From an uncultured Nocardioidaceae bacterium (GTDB lineage Bacteria; Actinomycetota; Actinomycetes; Propionibacteriales; Nocardioidaceae), in the NCBI GenBank assembly GCA_902805845.1, contig CADCUI010000020.1, positions 62,001 to 126,000 on the forward strand: a stretch of DNA of 64,000 nt, read 5' to 3'. Shown here one piece after another: positions 46,859-54,885 of the stretch (its first letter is position 1; the number at the start of each line of letters is the position of its first letter). The notes beneath the pieces were generated by a model. That model was given only the letters and a program-made list of their open reading frames with translations. It was not told the DNA's origin and searched no databases. A program made the position numbers and the translations under genes.

Positions 46859-47719
46859 GCCGTGGTCCTGGAGGAACCTGCCGCGGTTCGACTCGGGGAG
46901 GTGGCCGTGCTCGTCGACGACTCCGTAGTCCGCGGCGACCTCGGCGGCGATCAGCCAACGGCCGCTGTGGCGCATGACGTCGGGGTCGGCCGCAAGGGCC
47001 GCGACGACACGGCCCACGAACAGCGGGGTCTCACGGTTCGGCTGGTCCTCGAAGTACTGCAGGTTCGCCAGCACGCCCTCGGTCAGCACGAGCCCGGGGT
47101 AGAGCGCCAGCGAGGCAACCGCGTACGGCCGGAGGTCCTCGGCCATGTCGCTGGCCAGCCGGTCGATGGCGGCGTGCGCGACGCCGTACGGCACCGGTGG
47201 CACGAAGACCTGCCCTGCGAACGACGACAGGCTCACCACGAGCCCTCCTCCGGAGGTGATCATCAAGGGCGCCGCGACAGCAGAGGTGACGTAGTGCGCC
47301 CGCACCCCGATCCGGTGCATCGAGTCCCACATGGCCAGGGGCTGCTCCCAGAAGGGGCCGGGATTGAAGTCTGAGCCGTCCGTGAACCGCTCGTAGCCGC
47401 CCCAGGCACTGTTGACCAGGACGTCCAGCCGGCCGTGCTCGCTGCGAACCCGGTCCACGAGGTCGGCGACCTGCCCGTCGTCGCCGACGTCGCACGGGGC
47501 GGGGATCCCGACGCCGCCCATCGAGGTGACCTGGTCGGCGGTGGTGGTCACGCTGCCGGGCAACCGCGCCGCCGAGGTGCCCTCCTCCACGGTGCGGCCC
47601 GCGACGTAGACGGTGGCGCCCGCCTCGCCCAGCCCCAAGGCGATCCCCCGGCCCACCCCACGGCTGGCGCCGGTGACCAGGGCGACGCGCCCTTGGAGAT
47701 CGCCGCGGACAGCTCCCAC
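46841..47719 (-). CDS. Short-chain dehydrogenase with His in place of the catalytic Lys
   Basis: The 292-residue enzyme is a classical SDR of the DHRS1-like type: cofactor motif TGASRGVGRGIA (16-27), N103 (LVNSAWGG), S166 (SLSSFAG) and Y178. The residue four after the tyrosine is H182 (PYGVAHAAIDR; codon CAC) where lysine is nearly invariant, so activity may be lowered or changed. The substrate is unknown. It is convergent with, and overlaps by 18 bases, the MerR/B12 gene. The GTG start at 47719 is the one used. Confidence 0.85.
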   Translation of the reverse strand: MGAVRGDLQGRVALVTGASRGVGRGIALGLGEAGATVYVAGRTVEEGTSAARLPGSVTTTADQVTSMGGVGIPAPCDVGDDGQVADLVDRVRSEHGRLDVLVNSAWGGYERFTDGSDFNPGPFWEQPLAMWDSMHRIGVRAHYVTSAVAAPLMITSGGGLVVSLSSFAGQVFVPPVPYGVAHAAIDRLASDMAEDLRPYAVASLALYPGLVLTEGVLANLQYFEDQPNRETPLFVGRVVAALAADPDVMRHSGRWLIAAEVAADYGVVDEHGHLPESNRGRFLQDHGSVDRP

Positions 47720-47786
47720 TCGAGCCAGGGTAGGCGCTGCATGCGCTCCCGCGCGGGCGCCGCGGCGGTTGCCGCAGCGCGAAAGG

Positions 47787-48362
47787 TCATGGGTTGTGGC
47801 GCCAGAGCAGGTAGCTCCACGGGATGTCGTAGCCGACCACCCAGGCGGTGTAGGGGCTCAGAGCGAGAACGGAGCCCCGGTCGTCCTTCACCGCGAGCTG
47901 GAGCAGTGCCACCGGCACCGTGAACCCCAGGATGCCCAGGAATGCTCCCCGTGTGCTGCGGCGCTCGAAGAGCACCACGTTCCAGGCCTCGTTGCCCGCG
48001 AGCACCACCAGCGCAAGCCGATAGGCGCGCTGATCTCGACGCATGGCGCTGCGATAGAGCACCGTTCCGATCGAGACGTAGTACAGGCCGCCGACCGCGA
48101 TGGAGCCGGGGAGGGGGAGCTGCATCGCCGGCCTTCGGAGCTCGCGGAACCAGCTCATGGCGTCACGCCCGATGAAGGCGTTCCCGAGGACGGCAGCGGC
48201 GATGGCCGGGGGCACGGACTTGAGAAGTGGGGACCAGTCCCTGGTCCCTCGCGGTGTTGGTTTCGTGCCGGTGACGGTCTCTCCCCACGGGGTGTCGACG
48301 CACCACCCCCTGCCGGGAACCACCTGGGGTGGAAGCGGCCCCTTGCGCCCCGCCGAGAGCAC
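47787..48362 (-). CDS. TspO/MBR-family membrane protein
   Basis: The protein has five membrane helices and matches TspO/MBR in WFRELRRPAM (first loop), GGLYYVSIGTVLYR, GNEAWNVVLFERRST and PYTAWVVGYDIPWSY. TspO proteins bind porphyrins and respond to oxygen or light in Rhodobacter. The start is unclear: GTG 48362 gives 191 residues with a 49-residue soluble extension of no obvious kind; GTG 48215 gives 142 residues, closer to family length. It lies 67 bp upstream of the SDR gene on the same strand. Being next to a LitR/LitS-like pair makes a light-related role plausible. Four GTCAC repeats precede it. Confidence 0.8.
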   Translation of the reverse strand: MLSAGRKGPLPPQVVPGRGWCVDTPWGETVTGTKPTPRGTRDWSPLLKSVPPAIAAAVLGNAFIGRDAMSWFRELRRPAMQLPLPGSIAVGGLYYVSIGTVLYRSAMRRDQRAYRLALVVLAGNEAWNVVLFERRSTRGAFLGILGFTVPVALLQLAVKDDRGSVLALSPYTAWVVGYDIPWSYLLWRHNP

Positions 48363-48379
48363 GACGACACGCGACGCGG

Positions 48380-48422
48380 GTCACCGCGGAGGTCACTCCG
48401 GGGGTCACTGCGGGGGGGTCAC
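48380..48422. repeat. Four GTCAC boxes upstream of the TspO gene
   Basis: GTCAC occurs at 48380, 48392, 48404 and 48418 inside a repeated unit of the form GGTCACTCCGGGG, spaced 12-14 bp. The array covers the end of the GNAT gene and the region upstream of the TspO gene. It could be an operator array or a simple slippage repeat. Confidence 0.55.
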
Positions 48423-48949
48423 TCCGGGGGGTCGTCATGGAGAATCCGTTGGAAGAGGTGGTGATCCCGCCACGCCCCGTCGATCCACAAGTAGCGCGGA
48501 GCGGTACCGAACGGCACGAAGCCGCATCGACGCAGGACCGCCTGCGACGCCAGGTTGTGCACCAGGGTGCCGGCCTCCACCCGGTGGAGTCCGAGGCGGA
48601 GCCCCTCCGCGCAGGCGTGCTCCACCGCTCTGGTGGCGAGCCCTCGACGCGTGTGCGCACCGTCGACCCAGTAGCCGACGGACGCGGAACGGAAAGCGGC
48701 CATCACCATGTTGTTGAGCGACACCCTGCCGACGACCAGCTGTCCGGACCGGACCAGCCACACCGCCAGCTGACCGCGCGCGACGGCCTCGAGCTCGGCG
48801 GTCACACGGGCCTGCTGACCTTCGACGCTGAAGAACACCGGTGGCCGGACCGGGTCCCAAGGACGCAGGTGTTCGCGGTTGCGCTCGTACGCCGCTGCCA
48901 GTGCTGATGCGTCCTCCGCCTGCAAGGGCCGGAGCTCGTACGGTTCCAC
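48419..48949 (-). CDS. GNAT N-acetyltransferase (RimJ/RimL type)
   Basis: The 176-residue protein has the GNAT fold with the acetyl-CoA motif region HTRRGLATRAVEHAC (R/Q-x-x-G-x-A type), VGYWVDGAHTRRG and the C-terminal LVHNLASQAVLRRCGF. This pattern is found in RimJ/RimL-like enzymes that acetylate alpha-amines of ribosomal or other proteins, or small amines. GTG 48949 is chosen; the frame remains open upstream but without homologous-looking sequence. The stop codon falls inside the GTCAC repeat. Confidence 0.88.
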   Translation of the reverse strand: MEPYELRPLQAEDASALAAAYERNREHLRPWDPVRPPVFFSVEGQQARVTAELEAVARGQLAVWLVRSGQLVVGRVSLNNMVMAAFRSASVGYWVDGAHTRRGLATRAVEHACAEGLRLGLHRVEAGTLVHNLASQAVLRRCGFVPFGTAPRYLWIDGAWRDHHLFQRILHDDPPE

Positions 48950-49050
48950 CGTCGCACCCTCGCCTCGGATCGCCAGGTCATTCGGCGCCGGCTGGCCCCA
49001 GAACTGCAGTGGGAGTGGGTGGCTCACGGCGCAGGGGTGAGACTGTCGGT

Positions 49051-49221
49051 ATGACTGATCCGACAGGCGACTACGGTCCGATCCCAGGCATGGACCCACA
49101 TGAGCCGATACCCGACACTCCTGCTGAGCTGGACGAACCCGAGATGCTGCCTGACCCACCCATCGAGTCGACCCCGGAGGACCCCGGCGGTGATCCCGGC
49201 GAGCAGCCGGCTCCTGCGTGA
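49051..49221 (+). CDS. Small acidic, proline-rich protein
   Basis: A 56-residue frame starts at ATG 49051 and encodes an acidic, Pro-rich chain (MTDPTGDYGPIPGMDPHEP ... GGDPGEQPAPA) with no hydrophobic segment. AGGGGTGAG precedes the ATG by about 13 bases. I do not recognise a family. The composition is regular enough to be a real disordered protein, but the evidence is weak and the gene may not be expressed. Confidence 0.4.
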   Translation: MTDPTGDYGPIPGMDPHEPIPDTPAELDEPEMLPDPPIESTPEDPGGDPGEQPAPA

Positions 49222-49298
49222 ACCAGCGACTTGTCGCAACACCACAGCGATGTAGGTGACGCCCCGAAACCGGCTCAGGGTCCTAGGAGCGCAGGCTG

Positions 49299-49589
49299 TC
49301 AGTCGCCGGTCCTGGTGACTCCGAACATGAGGACTCGACGATCGATGTCGTAGAACACGTTCTTGGTGTTCTCCAGGATGTCCTGCAAGGCGTCGGCGTC
49401 GTCGCTGCTGATGGTCAGGACCTCCTCCCAGGCCCCCTCGTCCAGGATCAGCTGCAGCGTCCAGACACCTGTCTCGCCACCTTCGCGAGCGGTCCAGCTG
49501 AACTGGTACTGCGTCAGCTGACGCACCCTGAGACTGTCGTCGGTCATGCGCACTCCGCCGCGCTGCTGCTTCGCTTCACTTCGAGCCAT
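49299..49589 (-). CDS. Small hypothetical protein
   Basis: The 96-residue protein has no membrane segment. Its middle (residues 30-90) alternates aromatic and acidic residues, for example TQYQFSWTAREGGETG and DALQDILENTKNVFYD, suggestive of a small alpha/beta domain. ATG 49589 follows GAGGAGAA by 6 bases, so it is preferred to the ATG at 49547 14 codons inside. Function is unknown. It is convergent with the small gene at 49051 and divergent from the aldo/keto reductase at 49730; the palindrome at 49671 lies between the two. Confidence 0.8.
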   Translation of the reverse strand: MARSEAKQQRGGVRMTDDSLRVRQLTQYQFSWTAREGGETGVWTLQLILDEGAWEEVLTISSDDADALQDILENTKNVFYDIDRRVLMFGVTRTGD

Positions 49590-49670
49590 GGCGTTCTCCT
49601 CGATGGCTGTACGGGTCGGGACGCTGCGTCATCACGCAGTGACCACCATCCCTTACCGCCACTTACCTTG

Positions 49671-49688
49671 GTCGAAACGCGTTTCGAC
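49671..49688. promoter_or_regulatory. Perfect 18-bp palindrome upstream of the aldo/keto reductase
   Basis: GTCGAAACGCGTTTCGAC is a perfect palindrome 42 bp upstream of ATG 49730 and 82 bp upstream of the divergent gene at 49589. GAAACGCGTTTC is the usual kind of core bound by LacI- or TetR-type repressors. A second small inverted repeat (CTGCGT/ACGCAG) lies at 49624-49639. No repressor gene is adjacent. Confidence 0.75.
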
Positions 49689-49729
49689 ATCGGGTTGCCC
49701 GGGCCGGGCGTTTGCCGAAGGGTGTCCTC

Positions 49730-50596
49730 ATGGAGAAGCGAAGGCTCGGACGGCTCGGACACCGAAGCTCAGTGCTCATCTACGGGGCAGCAGCTCTCGG
49801 TGATGTCACGCAGGACGTGGCTGACCATTCGATACGGCAGGCTCTCGACGGGGGAATCAACCACGTCGACGTGGCGGCCGACTACGGCGACGCCGAGCTG
49901 CGGCTGGGTCCGTGGATGGCACAGATCCGCGATCAGATCTTCTTGGCCACGAAGACGGGTCGCCGAGACGAGGAATCAGCGTGGGCGGAGATCAACGCCT
50001 CGCTGGAACGGCTGCAGACAGACCGCATCGACCTGTTGCAGCTGCACGCCGTCGGTGATCTGCACGAGCTCGACCGGGCTACCCGGCCCGACGGCTCTCT
50101 TCAAGCGGCCGTCCGCGCGCAGGAGGCAGGACTGGTGGGCGCCGTCGGCATCACGGGTCATGGCCATTCCGCGCCCTCGACCCATCTCGAGGCGTTGCGC
50201 CGGTACCCGTTCGCGAGCGTCATGACGCCGTTGAACCCGGTGCTGTGGCGAGACGAGTCCTATCGAGCAGACTACGAGGCGCTCGTCGAAGAGGTCCGCC
50301 GCCAGGACGCCGCTCTCATGACCATCAAGACGGTGTCCCGTCGCAACTGGTCCTCCGACACGGCCCATGACCACACCACCTGGTACGAGCCCTACGACGC
50401 CCAGGACCGCATCACCGCTGCGGTCTCGTGGGTCCTGTCGCACGACGAGGTGACGGGCATTCCTACCGCCGGAGACGTCTCACTGCTGGGCATGCTCCTG
50501 GAGGCCGAACGCACCCGCATCTCGGCCACAGAGGCCGAGCGACAGCTCGAAGCCGACGATCAGTACTCGTCACCGTTCCTCGCCATGCCGTTCTAG
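49730..50596 (+). CDS. Aldo/keto reductase
   Basis: The 288-residue protein belongs to the aldo/keto reductase superfamily: G-x-A-ALGDVTQDVADHSIRQALDGGINHVDVAADYG gives the catalytic D and Y (in VDVAADYGDAE), and the catalytic K lies in FLATKTGRRDE (about 64-74). The family reduces aldehydes or ketones with NADPH. The C-terminal 40 residues are charged. ATG 49730 (MEKRRLGRLG) is preferred to the GTG at 49712. The substrate is unknown; control by the upstream palindrome is likely. Confidence 0.88.
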   Translation: MEKRRLGRLGHRSSVLIYGAAALGDVTQDVADHSIRQALDGGINHVDVAADYGDAELRLGPWMAQIRDQIFLATKTGRRDEESAWAEINASLERLQTDRIDLLQLHAVGDLHELDRATRPDGSLQAAVRAQEAGLVGAVGITGHGHSAPSTHLEALRRYPFASVMTPLNPVLWRDESYRADYEALVEEVRRQDAALMTIKTVSRRNWSSDTAHDHTTWYEPYDAQDRITAAVSWVLSHDEVTGIPTAGDVSLLGMLLEAERTRISATEAERQLEADDQYSSPFLAMPF

Positions 50597-50640
50597 TCCG
50601 GGCTGCCGAACCGGGCGGCGTCTGCGAGCGTTGCTGTCAG

Positions 50641-52110
50641 TCAGGCGTCGTTCTTCTTCGCGGGTTGGCCGAACCAGGTCGTGAGTGCTTCACCGAGCCC
50701 GGTCTGTGTTCCGTCGCCCACCCAGGCCACATGGCCATCGGGCCGAATCGCGACAGCGACGGGGGCGGTGACGGTTCCGATGACGGGAAGCTCCCAGGTC
50801 CCGGTGTAGTCCGCAGAGATGTGCTGGACTCGATCCGCCCATGGGGTGATGTCGATGCTGTGGGGCTCACCGAGGTCGAGCAGCACCGGCCGGGCGTCGT
50901 GGAGCAGCTCGAAGACTCGTCGCGGGCCATGGGCCGTGGTGAGGTCGAGATCCGGCATGCGGCGCCCGAGCAAGCGGTGACCGTCGCCGAGGTCGTAACA
51001 CACGTCGAGCCCCGACAGGAGTCCAGCGAGCTGCGCGCGTGGTCCGCCGAAGCTCAGCAGCTCGGAGATCGTGTCGCGCGTGGCCTCAGTGCGCGCGTCC
51101 CCTCGCTGGAGAAGGGCTTGTGCCATCACGTTCTTCAGGACTCGGGCTGTCGTGGGCTGCCGCTCCGCCTGGTAGCTGTCCAGGAGGCTGTCGGGTGACA
51201 CGCCCCGGACGACCTGAGCGAGCTTCCAGCCGAGGTTAACCGCATCCTGCACACCGAGACCGATCCCCTGGCCGCCCGTGGGCGGATGGATGTGCGCGGC
51301 GTCTCCGGCCAGCAGCACCCGCCCACGGCGGTAGGCGACTGCCTGCCGGGTGGCGTCGGTGAACCTCGATATCCACCTCGGGTCATGGGCCCCGAAATCC
51401 GTGCCGTACACGGCCGTCAGTGCCTCGCACAGCTCGGCCAGGGTCGGCTCGGTGGCCGGTCCGAGCTGCTGCTCGGTCACGACCATCCCTACGGTCCGCC
51501 CGTCCTCCATCACGTTCATCGCATGGATTCCGACGTCGTCGAGCCGGAGGCCAGTGGGAGTCTCCTCGGTCACCTCGACCTCGGCGATCAGGTGGCTCCG
51601 GGTCGCCTTCGCCCCGACGAGGTCGATGTCGGCCACCGTGCGGATGACACTGCGCCCGCCATCGGCCCCGACCAGGTACGCCGTTCGGAGCGGCTCGCCC
51701 TCGGCGACGTGGACGTCGACCCCGGCGTCGTCCTGAACGAAGCCGGCTACCTCGAGTCCTCGACGAACGGGCACGCCCAGCTCTTCCACCCAGCCGAGCA
51801 GGATCCTCTCGATGTGGCTCTGCCCCAGCCCCAGCGTGTAAGGGTGCCGGGACGGAAGAGTGCCGGCGTCCAGCGAGGTGCTGCCGAAGCTCAGCGCCTG
51901 GGCCGTCCGTCCCTCAGCAAGGAATCGGTCGACGATGCCGCGCTGGTCGAAGATCTCGATCGTTCGTGAGTGGAACCCGCGAGCACGAGAACCGACGAGG
52001 TCCGGCGTCGAACGCCGCTCGAGGATCACGACATCGACCCCCGCCAACGCCAGCTCTCCCGCCAACATCAGGCCGGTCGGCCCGCTTCCGACGACGGCCA
52101 CGTCGTACAT
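50641..52110 (-). CDS. FAD-dependent aromatic hydroxylase, Rox (rifamycin monooxygenase)-like
   Basis: The 489-residue flavoprotein monooxygenase has the FAD motif VAVVGSGPTGLMLAGELA (about 4-21), the DG motif VGADGGRSVIR, the GD motif GRVLLAGDAAHIHPP followed by GGQGIGLGVQDAVNLGWKLA, and a C-terminal thioredoxin-like tail (PDGHVAWVGDG). This is the group that includes Rox, which oxidatively inactivates rifamycins, as well as polyketide and phenol hydroxylases. The promoter (52156-52185) contains a hairpin closely like the rifamycin-associated element described upstream of rox, rph and helR genes, which favours Rox. ATG 52110 follows GAGGGTCAGGC. The MFS-cNMP gene is divergent from it. Confidence 0.85.
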   Translation of the reverse strand: MYDVAVVGSGPTGLMLAGELALAGVDVVILERRSTPDLVGSRARGFHSRTIEIFDQRGIVDRFLAEGRTAQALSFGSTSLDAGTLPSRHPYTLGLGQSHIERILLGWVEELGVPVRRGLEVAGFVQDDAGVDVHVAEGEPLRTAYLVGADGGRSVIRTVADIDLVGAKATRSHLIAEVEVTEETPTGLRLDDVGIHAMNVMEDGRTVGMVVTEQQLGPATEPTLAELCEALTAVYGTDFGAHDPRWISRFTDATRQAVAYRRGRVLLAGDAAHIHPPTGGQGIGLGVQDAVNLGWKLAQVVRGVSPDSLLDSYQAERQPTTARVLKNVMAQALLQRGDARTEATRDTISELLSFGGPRAQLAGLLSGLDVCYDLGDGHRLLGRRMPDLDLTTAHGPRRVFELLHDARPVLLDLGEPHSIDITPWADRVQHISADYTGTWELPVIGTVTAPVAVAIRPDGHVAWVGDGTQTGLGEALTTWFGQPAKKNDA

Positions 52111-52155
52111 GCCTGACCCTCGCTTCCCTCGGTCTGGCCGAGAAGTCTGAGACAC

Positions 52156-52185
52156 GAGAGGGGCCTTGCCGCAAGATCCCCTCTC
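52156..52185 (-). promoter_or_regulatory. Rifamycin-associated-element-like inverted repeat
   Basis: On the minus strand the region reads GGGG, then AT, then CTTGCGGCAAG, then G, then CCCC, flanked by GAGA/TCTC, giving an 8-bp outer stem and a 4-bp inner stem. This closely matches the RAE consensus as I recall it (GGGG-CTTGCGGCAAG-CCCC). It lies 46-75 bp upstream of the monooxygenase start. A weaker CCTTG/CAAGG pair sits just to the right at about 52193-52209. Confidence 0.75.
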
Positions 52186-52281
52186 CGCTATACCTTGGAA
52201 GTGGCAAGGGGCAGCAGGCTCCAAGCGCCGGAACTCCTTCGGGCCGGTCGCCAGGGACCCGATCGGCGCTAACCTCGCGGT

Positions 52282-53967
52282 GTGACGGGTGCGAGCGGCC
52301 GTGCGAGGCTGGGCATGGCTGCCGCCGCGTTCACCAGCAACGCCCGAAATCCCGATCTGCGCCGCGCCCAGCTCAGCTTCCTCGGAGCCTGGACCGCTGA
52401 GTGGGCCTTCACCGTCGGGCTCGGGATCGTGGCGTACCGCGACGGTGGGGCGGCAGCCGTCGGGTTGGTGGGGCTGCTTCGCATGGTGCCGTCCGCGCTC
52501 CTGGCCCCGCTCCTGTCGCCGCTGTCCGACAGGGGGCGCCGGGAACGCGTGCTCATCCTGGTGTCGGTGCTCCGAGGCGTGGCGACCGGCGCAGCAGCGC
52601 TCGTCGTCGGCATGGGCGGTCCGACACCCATCGTCTACGTGCTGGCGGTGCTGTCGACCATCGCCGCCACCCTCTACCGTCCCGCGCACTCGGCGCTGCT
52701 GCCCTCCCTGTGCAACTCCGGGTACGAGCTCGCGAGCGCCAACGTGGTCCGTGGGCTGCTGGACTCCGCTGCCACGCTGGTGGGTCCCCTGCTCGCTGCG
52801 GTGCTGCTCGAGCTCGCGGGCGTGACCGTGGTGTTCGCCGTGGCGGCGGGTGCGTCGTTGTGGGCGGCAGCCCTGTTGCTGCGCTTGCGGTACGACGCCC
52901 CTCCGCGTCCGTCCGCGCCGACCGAGGTGGCACTCGTCCGTTCCGCCGTGGAGGGGGTCCGCACCGTCGCCCACAACCGCGACCTCGCGTTGATCATGGG
53001 GCTGGCAGCGGCGCAGTCGTTCACCCGCGGTGCGCTGACCGTGCTCACCGTCGTGGTCGCCATCGACCTGCTGGGGACCGGCGAACCGGGCGTCGGTGTC
53101 CTGTCCGCTGCCGTCGGAGCGGGCGCGGTCGTGGGATCGCTCGGCGCCTCGCTGCTGGTCGACACCCGGAGCCTGGGGGCCTGCTTCGCGATGGGCGTCG
53201 CCTTGTGGGGGCTGCCGGTCACGTTGATCGGCGTCTTCCCGAACGAGGTGGCCGCCTGGGCGCTGCTCGCGATCGTTGGCGTCGGCAACGCACTCGTCGA
53301 TCTCGGAGCCTTCACGCTCCTGGCCAGGCTCGTCTCCGACGAGGTGCTGGCAAGGGTCTTCGGAGTGCTGGAGAGCGTCGTCGCCCTGTCCATCGGGGTC
53401 GGCGCCCTCGTTGCCTCGCTGCTGGTCGAGCAGTCCGGGGTGCGTCCGACCCTGGTGATGGTCGGTCTCCTGTGTCCCGTCCTCGCCGCCGCGTCATGGC
53501 GGCGGCTGCGCGGCATGGACCAGACCGTCAACGTGCGTGATCGCGACATCGCCCTGCTGCAGGCGGTAGCCATGTTGAAAGTCCTGCCGCTACCGGCCAT
53601 CGAGCGACTGGCCCGAGGCGTGGAAGCCGTCACTGTTCCCGCCGGCCACTTCGTGTTCGAGCAGGGCGACGTCGGCGACCGCTACTTCGTGGTCGAGTCC
53701 GGCGAGGCGGTCGTTGTCGGCGACGGACGAGACATCGCCACGCTCGGTCCGGGTGAGGGATTCGGCGAGATCGCGCTGCTTCGGCGCAGCCGTCGGACGG
53801 CCGGTGTGCGGGCGGGTGCCGAGCTCCGGCTGCTGTCCCTGCGCTCGGACCACTTCCTGCCAGTCGTGCTCGGCTTCACGCCGAGCGCCCTCGAGGCCGG
53901 GGCGGTGGTCGAGTCCGCACTGGGGCGCTTCAGCCCCCGCGACGACGTCGATAGAGACCCCTCCTGA
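52282..53967 (+). CDS. Major facilitator transporter fused to a cyclic-nucleotide-binding-type domain
   Basis: The 561-residue protein has about eleven or twelve membrane helices (residues 20-420), of the MFS multidrug efflux type, then a cytoplasmic cNMP-binding-like domain at about 440-545. The latter shows the phosphate-binding cassette GEGFGEIALLRRSRRTAGVRA (GE-x-A-L-L ... RTA). Such fusions could gate transport by a nucleotide ligand, but many members may not bind it. The gene is divergent from the Rox-like gene across a promoter with an RAE-like element, so an efflux role with the same antibiotic is possible. GTG 52282 is used; ATG 52315 is an alternative. Confidence 0.87.
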   Translation: MTGASGRARLGMAAAAFTSNARNPDLRRAQLSFLGAWTAEWAFTVGLGIVAYRDGGAAAVGLVGLLRMVPSALLAPLLSPLSDRGRRERVLILVSVLRGVATGAAALVVGMGGPTPIVYVLAVLSTIAATLYRPAHSALLPSLCNSGYELASANVVRGLLDSAATLVGPLLAAVLLELAGVTVVFAVAAGASLWAAALLLRLRYDAPPRPSAPTEVALVRSAVEGVRTVAHNRDLALIMGLAAAQSFTRGALTVLTVVVAIDLLGTGEPGVGVLSAAVGAGAVVGSLGASLLVDTRSLGACFAMGVALWGLPVTLIGVFPNEVAAWALLAIVGVGNALVDLGAFTLLARLVSDEVLARVFGVLESVVALSIGVGALVASLLVEQSGVRPTLVMVGLLCPVLAAASWRRLRGMDQTVNVRDRDIALLQAVAMLKVLPLPAIERLARGVEAVTVPAGHFVFEQGDVGDRYFVVESGEAVVVGDGRDIATLGPGEGFGEIALLRRSRRTAGVRAGAELRLLSLRSDHFLPVVLGFTPSALEAGAVVESALGRFSPRDDVDRDPS

Positions 53968-54138
53968 GCATCAACGTGGGTGAGCCCGGTGAGCACCGAG
54001 CATGTGCGCACGCGCGTTCGCGGCCCTCGCCCCCGCTCGGTCCGGTACGTGCGGCAGGATCGCCTTGGCGTGGTGCTGGGTTGGTCCTGGGCGGCGCCTC
54101 GTGCCGGAGACGCCGGATGGGGAAGGGCGGAACGTGGA

Positions 54139-54885
54139 ATGGTGATCAGCGAGGTCGACCTGCGGCGGCGGTGGTCTGACGGGCAGCCGTGCCACGGCGT
54201 GTGGAGCCTGCTGCCCGGTTCGGTGACCGGCGAGGTCCTGGCGAGCACCGGCGCCGACTTCGTCGTCGTGGACCTCCAGCACGGCGCCGTGACCGAGGCC
54301 GACCTGCCGGGGGTCGTCGCGGCGATCACCGCAGCGGGCTCGGTGCCGCTCGTCCGGACCCGCAGTCCGTTGTTCGCCGATGTGGGCCGCCCGCTCGACC
54401 TTGGTGCCTGCGGCGTCATCGTGCCCAACGTGCGCGACGCCGATCATGCCGCGGAGGTCGTCGCCGCCAGCCGTTACGCCCCCACTGGTGAGCGGTCGAT
54501 CGGGCGGCTCTCCGGCGGAACCGACCAGCCGTTGGTGCTCGTCATGGTGGAGAGCGCGACCGCGCTCGACGACCTCGACGCCATCCTGACCGTGCCGGGG
54601 CTGGACGGGGTCTACGTCGGCCCGGGCGACCTCTCGTTGTCCCTGAACCTTGCCGGCGCGGATCGCAGGAAGGAGCTGCGCGACGTCTTGTCCTCGATCA
54701 TCACCCGGGCCGGCGCCGCTGGCGTGCCCGTCGGAGTCCACGCCTACAACGGCGAGGATGCCGCCAGCTACTCCGCCGAGGGGGCGACCATCGTCACCGT
54801 GTGCGTTGACGCAAACTCGCTGGGTGAGGTCGTGGCGCAGCACCTCGACGTCGCCCGCGGCAGGGCGGCGGCGAACCAGGCCTGA
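54139..54885 (+). CDS. HpcH/HpaI family class II aldolase
   Basis: The 248-residue enzyme is a metal-dependent HpcH/HpaI aldolase/citrate-lyase-family protein that cleaves or joins 2-keto-3-hydroxy acids. Motifs are FVVVDLQHGAVTEADL (about 35-50), MVESATALDDLDAI (metal-binding Glu) and YVGPGDLSLSLNL (about 152-164). ATG 54139 is preferred; the reading frame runs up from 53980, but without similarity-looking sequence. It is not in an aromatic-degradation operon and may act as a 2-dehydro-3-deoxy-aldonate aldolase or a broad pyruvate aldolase. Confidence 0.9.
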   Translation: MVISEVDLRRRWSDGQPCHGVWSLLPGSVTGEVLASTGADFVVVDLQHGAVTEADLPGVVAAITAAGSVPLVRTRSPLFADVGRPLDLGACGVIVPNVRDADHAAEVVAASRYAPTGERSIGRLSGGTDQPLVLVMVESATALDDLDAILTVPGLDGVYVGPGDLSLSLNLAGADRRKELRDVLSSIITRAGAAGVPVGVHAYNGEDAASYSAEGATIVTVCVDANSLGEVVAQHLDVARGRAAANQA

